This document shows, one piece after another, positions 5,967-10,733 of a DNA stretch of 10,733 nt. Numbering within the stretch: the first letter of the stretch is position 1; each line of letters begins with the position of its first letter. A program made the position numbers and the translations under genes. The notes beneath the pieces are model-generated. The model worked only from the letters and a program-made list of their open reading frames with translations. It was not told the origin of the DNA and made no database searches. The DNA comes from Clostridiales bacterium (lineage in GTDB: Bacteria; Bacillota; Clostridia; Lachnospirales; WQUN01): the NCBI GenBank assembly GCA_031269415.1, contig JAISZF010000137.1:1-10733 (forward strand). The letters run 5' to 3'.

Positions 5967-6959
5967 TTATTTAGTATAAACATCTCGCTCTGTCAAGCGG
6001 TTTTTCATTGGTTCGTTGTTTCTGTAATGCCCTATGTTCTCAATAAGTATGCTGAGCGCATTGCCTTGTATGCTCGCGACGCGCGGCGTGGCGTGCGGCG
6101 TGATGAACATGTTTGGCAGATCCCACAACGGGCTTGAGGCAGGCAATGGTTCTTCCTCAAAAACATCGCTTCCGGCTCTCGCGATCACGTTATTTTTCAA
6201 CGCGTCATACAGCGCGTTTTCATCGACAAGCGAACCTCGCGCGATATTGATAAGACATGCCGACGGTTTCATGGCTTCGAGCTGTGCTTTGCCGATCATA
6301 TGGTATGTTTCATCCGAAAGATGACAAGACAGAACGAGAAAATCGCTATCGCTCAAAAGATGTGAGATGTCGTCGCCCTTTTCCTTCGCGTAAAATTCGT
6401 CCACGCCGTCGGGAATTTCGGCGAAATTGGCGCGGTCGTATCCCAACACCCTCATTTGGAAAGCCTTTGCGCGCAGCGCCACCGCTCGCCCTGTATTGCC
6501 CAGCCCGATAATGCCGATTGTTTTGCTGGACAGTCCTTTCGATGCGGCGAACTGACGCGAGAAACGCGACCAATTGTGTTCGCGCTGAGCTTCAAACAGC
6601 CTAACAGCATCGTATATATGCGCCAAAGCAAAGAAAAACACGTGTTCGGAAAGCGAAGGCGCGGAACGACCAGCGGCGCCTGTCAAGATTATCCCGCGTT
6701 CAAAAACAACTGGCCTCGCGGATTTTGTAAGACCGGCGTGATTGCAATGAATCCAGCGCAGGTTCGGTGCCTTGAGAATCAGGTCGTTTAAGTCCGCATC
6801 CAAAACCGCCACATCCACTTTTTCAAATACCGAACGAATGCCTTCTTCGTCCTTTTGGTCAAAACAATAAACTGGCGACGGCGCAAACGCGGTAATCATG
6901 CGATCCATATATTCCTTGTCGTATTTAACTGTCGCCAGTACTCCTTTAATTTCATTCAC
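5967..6959 (-). CDS. D-isomer-specific 2-hydroxyacid dehydrogenase
   Basis: A 330-residue NAD(P)H-dependent oxidoreductase that interconverts a D-2-hydroxy acid and its 2-oxo acid in the cytoplasm. The nucleotide fold GIIGLGNTG (149-157) is followed by LGYDR, and an acidic residue (D175) after the second strand favours NAD(H). The catalytic set is complete: R241 in NIARGSLVDENAL, E270 in FEEEPLP and H289 in PHATP. Length is normal for the family. The start is GTG at 6959; upstream in frame there is a stop three codons earlier, so no longer form exists. It lies 22 bases after the AraC-type regulator and 15 before the truncated gene, which suggests one transcription unit. Members include glyoxylate/hydroxypyruvate reductases, phosphoglycerate dehydrogenase-like and sugar-acid enzymes; the substrate here cannot be read from the sequence. 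Confidence 0.88.
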   Translation of the reverse strand: MNEIKGVLATVKYDKEYMDRMITAFAPSPVYCFDQKDEEGIRSVFEKVDVAVLDADLNDLILKAPNLRWIHCNHAGLTKSARPVVFERGIILTGAAGRSAPSLSEHVFFFALAHIYDAVRLFEAQREHNWSRFSRQFAASKGLSSKTIGIIGLGNTGRAVALRAKAFQMRVLGYDRANFAEIPDGVDEFYAKEKGDDISHLLSDSDFLVLSCHLSDETYHMIGKAQLEAMKPSACLINIARGSLVDENALYDALKNNVIARAGSDVFEEEPLPASSPLWDLPNMFITPHATPRVASIQGNALSILIENIGHYRNNEPMKNRLTERDVYTK

Positions 6960-6981
6960 AAATAATCACATACCTTTCATT

Positions 6982-9393
6982 TCAATGTGTTTCATCCTGC
7001 CCGCCGTGCGCGGAGTCCCTGTACTTACCCGGCGAAACCCCTTCATACCGCTTAAAAACCCTGTCGAGTGTGCGCACTACCCCAAAGCCGACAATTTCGG
7101 ATATTTCCGAAATCGAACGCCCGTCCTCGGCAAGCAGATGTTTCGCCTTCTCTATCCTGCGCCAATTTATATATTCGGTCATATTCTGGCCGACCGACTG
7201 TTTGAAAAATTTGGATAGATATTGCGGGGTAATACCAAAATGATCCGCGATGCTCGTTTGGCTGAGTTCCGGGTTGCAATAGTTTTCTTCGATATACAAG
7301 AGCAACTGATTCTTCTGCCGGTCTTTATAGCTGATACGGTTATTCTCAAAATACTCACAGATAGCGCCGAACAACAGCAGTACATTATCGAAAATGTCGT
7401 CGAGGCTCTCGCTGCCGAGCAGGAGATCGACAGGGTTGGCACCGATATTTGGAATATCCAAATACTTGATGCCTGTTTCGTTCAATACCTTTAACGCGAT
7501 ACATATTTGATTGAATAACAGTTGTTTCGCGTAGTTTATATCCATGTTTACACTCTGTTGGGTTTTGAAGCTTTGCCGAAGGATTTCCTCGCACTTATCG
7601 ATTTCCCCGGCTTTTAAATGATTGAGAAGCTGAAGTTCCTTGCTGGAAGAAAAAAAATAATACTGATCGGCATTGCTTTCGACATTTGCAATCTCGTCAT
7701 AGGTAATGACTTGTCCGCGTCCGCGGATAATTTTATAATCAAGCGCCTTCCTGGCTTGCTTATAAGATACGTCAATCCCGATGATGCCGATGTGGACGCT
7801 TCCGATGCCTACTGTTATTGAAATCTTTGAGTACGCGTATATGACGGATTGGACTTTTATGGACGCCAATTTAAGATCCAACATAAGATCGCCCTCATAG
7901 CGCGGCGTCCTTTGGTTTATCAGCAAGGCGATAACCCCGTCTTCCATCTCAGCCATGTTACAGGTAATGAGAAAAGAGAGTTGTTCCTCAAGTGAGGATA
8001 CTATCAAGTAACGCAGGCTTGCAAAGTCTGAGACGCCTTCATCGTCAGACGAATAGGAATTGGCCCCGACATTTTTATCGATCTGGAATAACACAACCAC
8101 GAATCCATCGTGCGGAAAAGAGAGTTCATAGCAGACACACAGATTCTTCAATGCTTCCGAGTCTGAAATTCGTCCCCTTATCAAGTCGCAAATGAAACTG
8201 TTTTTAAGGGAATTCATGTTTTCGTTAAAATTTTCCACCAGCACCTTCGTCTGCTGACATACATCCTCATAAGAAGTGGCAAGCCGGTCGTTTTCACTGT
8301 AGACCTTGTCAATGGACGACTTAATGAATTCAAATTCGTTTCTGAAATGACCGTCGCTCCGTTTCGCCTTCTTGTCAAGCTGCTCAATAATTTGCTTTAT
8401 TGGGGTATAATTTGTGTAGGCCAGTATCACTGCCAGCAAAAGCACCAGCAGAATAGCCGCGGCGAGTACAATAATGGAAATAAGCTGTATACTTGATAAT
8501 TTTTGCGTGTACGCGGATTCGGGTGTGATGTAAATATAATGCCAGCCCAGATGGTAAGACGACGTCGAGGAAGCGACATACTTGCCGTCGCCGTATTTCG
8601 CGTGGAAAGTGTTTTCGGCGTCGTTAAGCCATTCGTCCGTTATCAGATGAACTAACCTTTCGTCGCCGGAATCAAAGACGATCCGCCCGCTTTTATCGAT
8701 CACGTAAACCGCGCCGCCATCCGATATATCGCCTATCAAACTATTCAGGTTCGCCTCGGATATCAGCATAAACAGCACCGCCGAAGGGCTGTTGTTTTCA
8801 GTAATGGGAATTTTTTGCGTTACAGTCAGCATACGCGAAGGCATGCCCGCGCTTCTTGTGTTTAACTCGGGGATGTAGTCTTCGCCTTTGCCGGGTAAAA
8901 TGTTCAGATGCCAGAAGTCGTAGTCGATGTCGTCATAAGAATAGACGTTTTTATAAAAAAAGTCCGGCGAGTTCATACTGCTGGTACTGATTATGAGATC
9001 GCTGTTCAAAAAATAGATAAACATATCAGCAATAAATTTATTGCTATTGCGGTACGATTGCAGCGCCTTGGTGACATTGAAAACCATGTATCGCTGATCC
9101 TCGGTCATGGACTCTTTATTCCGCACCGAAAGAAAGCTGTGCACTCCCTGGCTTGTCGCCGCGCTCAAGGCCATTGTGCTGATCTCTTCAAATTGTTTTT
9201 CCACATTCGCCGAAAGCTGATTTAAAGCGGATATTCTCGCGTCTTTTTCCTGTTCCCGAATTATCTTGGCGGCGTTGATATAGACAATGCTGCCGATAAT
9301 GAGCGTGACGATTAAGACAAGCACATAGGAGAATAAAAACGTGATAAATACCTTGTGTGTTCTGCCTGAGTTTCGATTCGGTAAAAGCTTCAT
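6982..9393 (-). CDS. Membrane-anchored AraC-family regulator with Cache-like sensor
   Basis: An 803-residue one-component regulator. A short basic N-terminus leads into transmembrane helix 1 (about 15-38), then an extracellular region of about 265 residues (40-304) with the layout of a double Cache sensor, including YVIDKSGRIVFDSGD (230-244) and a conserved W284. Helix 2 is at about 305-327. A cytoplasmic linker region (about 330-690) precedes the C-terminal AraC-type double helix-turn-helix (about 694-792), with SQTSIADHFGITPQYLSKFF and SISEISEIVGF...RVFKRYEGVSPGKYR. Such proteins in Bacillota typically stand next to sugar ABC transporters, sense a ligand outside the cell and activate the adjacent genes. 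It lies between a solute-binding protein and a dehydrogenase. The ATG at 9393 is preferred over an earlier in-frame start at 9435, because GGAGGAG is ideally placed and the earlier start lies in a hairpin. Confidence 0.9.
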   Translation of the reverse strand: MKLLPNRNSGRTHKVFITFLFSYVLVLIVTLIIGSIVYINAAKIIREQEKDARISALNQLSANVEKQFEEISTMALSAATSQGVHSFLSVRNKESMTEDQRYMVFNVTKALQSYRNSNKFIADMFIYFLNSDLIISTSSMNSPDFFYKNVYSYDDIDYDFWHLNILPGKGEDYIPELNTRSAGMPSRMLTVTQKIPITENNSPSAVLFMLISEANLNSLIGDISDGGAVYVIDKSGRIVFDSGDERLVHLITDEWLNDAENTFHAKYGDGKYVASSTSSYHLGWHYIYITPESAYTQKLSSIQLISIIVLAAAILLVLLLAVILAYTNYTPIKQIIEQLDKKAKRSDGHFRNEFEFIKSSIDKVYSENDRLATSYEDVCQQTKVLVENFNENMNSLKNSFICDLIRGRISDSEALKNLCVCYELSFPHDGFVVVLFQIDKNVGANSYSSDDEGVSDFASLRYLIVSSLEEQLSFLITCNMAEMEDGVIALLINQRTPRYEGDLMLDLKLASIKVQSVIYAYSKISITVGIGSVHIGIIGIDVSYKQARKALDYKIIRGRGQVITYDEIANVESNADQYYFFSSSKELQLLNHLKAGEIDKCEEILRQSFKTQQSVNMDINYAKQLLFNQICIALKVLNETGIKYLDIPNIGANPVDLLLGSESLDDIFDNVLLLFGAICEYFENNRISYKDRQKNQLLLYIEENYCNPELSQTSIADHFGITPQYLSKFFKQSVGQNMTEYINWRRIEKAKHLLAEDGRSISEISEIVGFGVVRTLDRVFKRYEGVSPGKYRDSAHGGQDETH

Positions 9394-9399
9394 TAGCTT

Positions 9400-9406
9400 C
9401 TCCTCC
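9400..9406 (-). promoter_or_regulatory. Ribosome-binding site deciding the AraC regulator start
   Basis: GGAGGAG on the minus strand lies six bases before ATG 9393-9391. It decides against the in-frame upstream ATG at 9435, which would add 14 residues and has no comparable site. Confidence 0.8.
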
Positions 9407-9423
9407 GGCATAACCGTTGTAAT

Positions 9424-9455
9424 GGACACAGGCATGTATTCGCAAGCCCGTGTCC
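9424..9455 (-). other. Stable intercistronic hairpin after the binding-protein gene
   Basis: On the minus strand GGACACGGGC (9455-9446) pairs with GCCTGTGTCC (9433-9424) through ten base pairs, one of them G-U, around a 12-base loop. It lies 9 bases after the solute-binding protein stop and 30 bases before the regulator ATG. No T-run follows, so it is not a normal intrinsic terminator. Hairpins at this place often protect the abundant binding-protein mRNA from 3' decay and lower expression of the next gene. That function is inference; the pairing is visible. Confidence 0.6.
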
Positions 9456-9464
9456 GCTTTGATC

Positions 9465-10733
9465 TTACTTTCTGGCGTTATATCTGTCAAGCGCGGCTTG
9501 AGTGATGCTCACCGCTTCTTCAATGCCCATGTTGCTTAAATTCTGTCGGAACGCGTCGAAATCGTCCACGCCGTCCTGACCCATTATGTAGCGAACAAAC
9601 ATCTCATCCACATAAGTGTTGACTTCGTTCATGATTGTGGCAAGTCTTTGGCTTTCGTCCGTGGTATAGGAAATAGGCGGCATATTGAGCGAGAAGTCGC
9701 CTTTGCCCCAAATTACAAGCGCGTCTTTCTGTTCCTGCAGGAATAACATCTGCGTGTAGTAGCCGGACGCGTACACACTGGTTTCCTCGGGAGTCGTGGT
9801 ATGACTGGCGACGACGACATCCGGAGAACGGCCTTCGGGATCGTTGAATATCGCGTCGGAATAGACGGGCTCACCATCCACCATGTTGTACGTTTGGCCC
9901 TCGATACCGAAGTTCATTAAACGCGCGCCTTCCTCGCTGTACATGTAATCCAGCCATCTGACGGTTTCATCTAAATGTTTGTTAGCGGTTGTTATTGCCG
10001 CGCCGTTGCCGGGGATTGAGTTTATTGTGTCTGGATGAGTATTGTAGTTGATACCGGCTTTACCCGCCGGGTACTGAACAGCCGTGAGGTTGAAATCGGG
10101 TTGAATGGGACGCATAGAGTTCAAAAATTTGCCCACGCCGCCCGAAGCCCCGCCCCAGAACACACCGGCTTTATTATCTGTTATCTGCGCGTTTTGAAGC
10201 GTACCGTCGGTCGCCGCGAAATCCTGGTCGATAAGACCTTCTGAGTACCATTTGCGCATTTCCGCCAAATACTCTTCATAATCTTTCTCCATTGGGGCGA
10301 AATGAACCACTTGGCCGGTTCTGTAGAACGGATTGGTGCTTTGCGAATCCATTCTCAGCTTCATGCCCCAAGCTCCCGCGAACCATTTGACACTGTCCAG
10401 TTTAATAGAAGAAAACGGAATTTCGTCAGCCTCTCCGTTGCCGTTGGGGTCATTTTCCTTAAACGCCGTGAGCATGGCATACCAGTCGTCCATGGTTACG
10501 GGGAGGTCGATACCCAGCTTATCCATCCAGTCTTTTCTGGCGATAGGGCCGTTGTATGTGCGTATCGCGGGGTCCGGTTTGATGAACGGGAACATATACA
10601 GCGAACCGTCGTCCAACCTGCTCTGAACATCCGCTTCGGGATACTGGACAAAAACAGCCTTAAGGTTAACCGCTTTTTCGTCGATCAAATCATTGAGCTT
10701 CAAAATCAAACCATCGTCGATGTACTTTTGCGG
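9465..10733 (-). CDS. ABC-transporter extracellular solute-binding protein (partial, LplA-like)
   Basis: The frame is open to the right window edge, giving the C-terminal 422 residues; the N-terminus, with the expected lipoprotein signal, lies outside. The segments MFPFIKPDPAIRTYNGPIAR, WMDKLGIDLPVTMDDWYAML, FKENDPNGNGEADEIPF and EEYLAEMRKWYSEGLIDQDF are characteristic of family 1 solute-binding proteins of the LplA type, which bind oligosaccharides outside the Gram-positive membrane. ALTAFKENDPNGNGEADEIP is the typical calcium-loop-like DPNGNG region, and a late WLDYMYSEEGARLMNFGIEG (about 255-280 of the visible part) is also typical. It should feed a LplB/YtcP-type permease pair, not seen here, and the AraC-type regulator downstream likely controls it. 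The ligand cannot be told from sequence alone. Confidence 0.88.
   Translation of the reverse strand, partial: PQKYIDDGLILKLNDLIDEKAVNLKAVFVQYPEADVQSRLDDGSLYMFPFIKPDPAIRTYNGPIARKDWMDKLGIDLPVTMDDWYAMLTAFKENDPNGNGEADEIPFSSIKLDSVKWFAGAWGMKLRMDSQSTNPFYRTGQVVHFAPMEKDYEEYLAEMRKWYSEGLIDQDFAATDGTLQNAQITDNKAGVFWGGASGGVGKFLNSMRPIQPDFNLTAVQYPAGKAGINYNTHPDTINSIPGNGAAITTANKHLDETVRWLDYMYSEEGARLMNFGIEGQTYNMVDGEPVYSDAIFNDPEGRSPDVVVASHTTTPEETSVYASGYYTQMLFLQEQKDALVIWGKGDFSLNMPPISYTTDESQRLATIMNEVNTYVDEMFVRYIMGQDGVDDFDAFRQNLSNMGIEEAVSITQAALDRYNARK

Noticed and set aside
9394..9435. Earlier start (9435) for the AraC-type regulator
   Set aside because: It lies inside the hairpin and lacks a ribosome-binding site; GGAGGAG before 9393 is decisive.
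1..10733. CRISPR array, tRNA, rRNA or toxin-antitoxin pair
   Set aside because: I looked for regularly spaced repeats, cloverleaf-like stretches and paired small genes and saw none I can support.

Overview
The window looks like chromosomal DNA of a Gram-positive anaerobe (Bacillota, probably class Clostridia). The basis is a CadC-type SmtB/ArsR repressor with a heavy-metal ATPase, strong GGAGG ribosome-binding sites, a Bacillus/Wolinella-type fumarate reductase locus, and an LplA-like sugar-binding lipoprotein beside a membrane-anchored AraC regulator with a Cache-like sensor region. This placement rests on family knowledge, not on a database search.

Left part (1-3708, + strand). A decayed transposase of apparent ISAs1 type lies on the minus strand at 24-362 and carries two in-frame stops. 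It is followed by a metal-resistance operon. A promoter with both consensus hexamers (TTGACA, 17 bp, TATAAT; 440-468) has an imperfect inverted repeat over its start region, then come a CadC-type repressor (512-895), two tiny HMA proteins with CCxxC sites (911-1135 and 1142-1411), a PIB-type Zn/Cd/Pb-exporting P-type ATPase (1460-3481) and a CopZ-like HMA protein (3502-3708). The two small HMA genes and the ATPase share one reading frame and are separated only by short stop-containing stretches. The ATPase itself keeps only the second half of an HMA domain. This looks like fission of one long multi-HMA ATPase gene.

Middle part (3709-5811, + strand). A gene-poor stretch of about 240 bases leads to a broken fumarate reductase/succinate dehydrogenase locus. 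The cytochrome b gene (3947-4558) is complete apart from two compensating one-base indels at A and G runs. The flavoprotein gene (4546-about 5767) has two in-frame deletions that remove both arginines needed for fumarate chemistry. It has also lost its C-terminus, and no iron-sulfur subunit gene follows.

Junction and right part (about 5767-10733, - strand). The flavoprotein gene runs straight into the 3' side of a truncated minus-strand gene, so a deletion, a rearrangement or an assembly chimera lies near 5767. Reading leftwards from the right edge, the minus-strand genes are an extracellular solute-binding protein (N-terminus outside the window), a hairpin, an 803-residue two-transmembrane AraC-family regulator, a D-2-hydroxyacid dehydrogenase and the truncated unknown gene. 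They look like one sugar- or sugar-acid-related operon with its own membrane-bound regulator.

I see no tRNA, rRNA, CRISPR array or intact mobile element. I did not find a convincing new multi-gene system. The most interesting points are the split metal-binding domains of the ATPase, the catalytically disarmed fumarate reductase remnant and the junction that truncates two unrelated genes.
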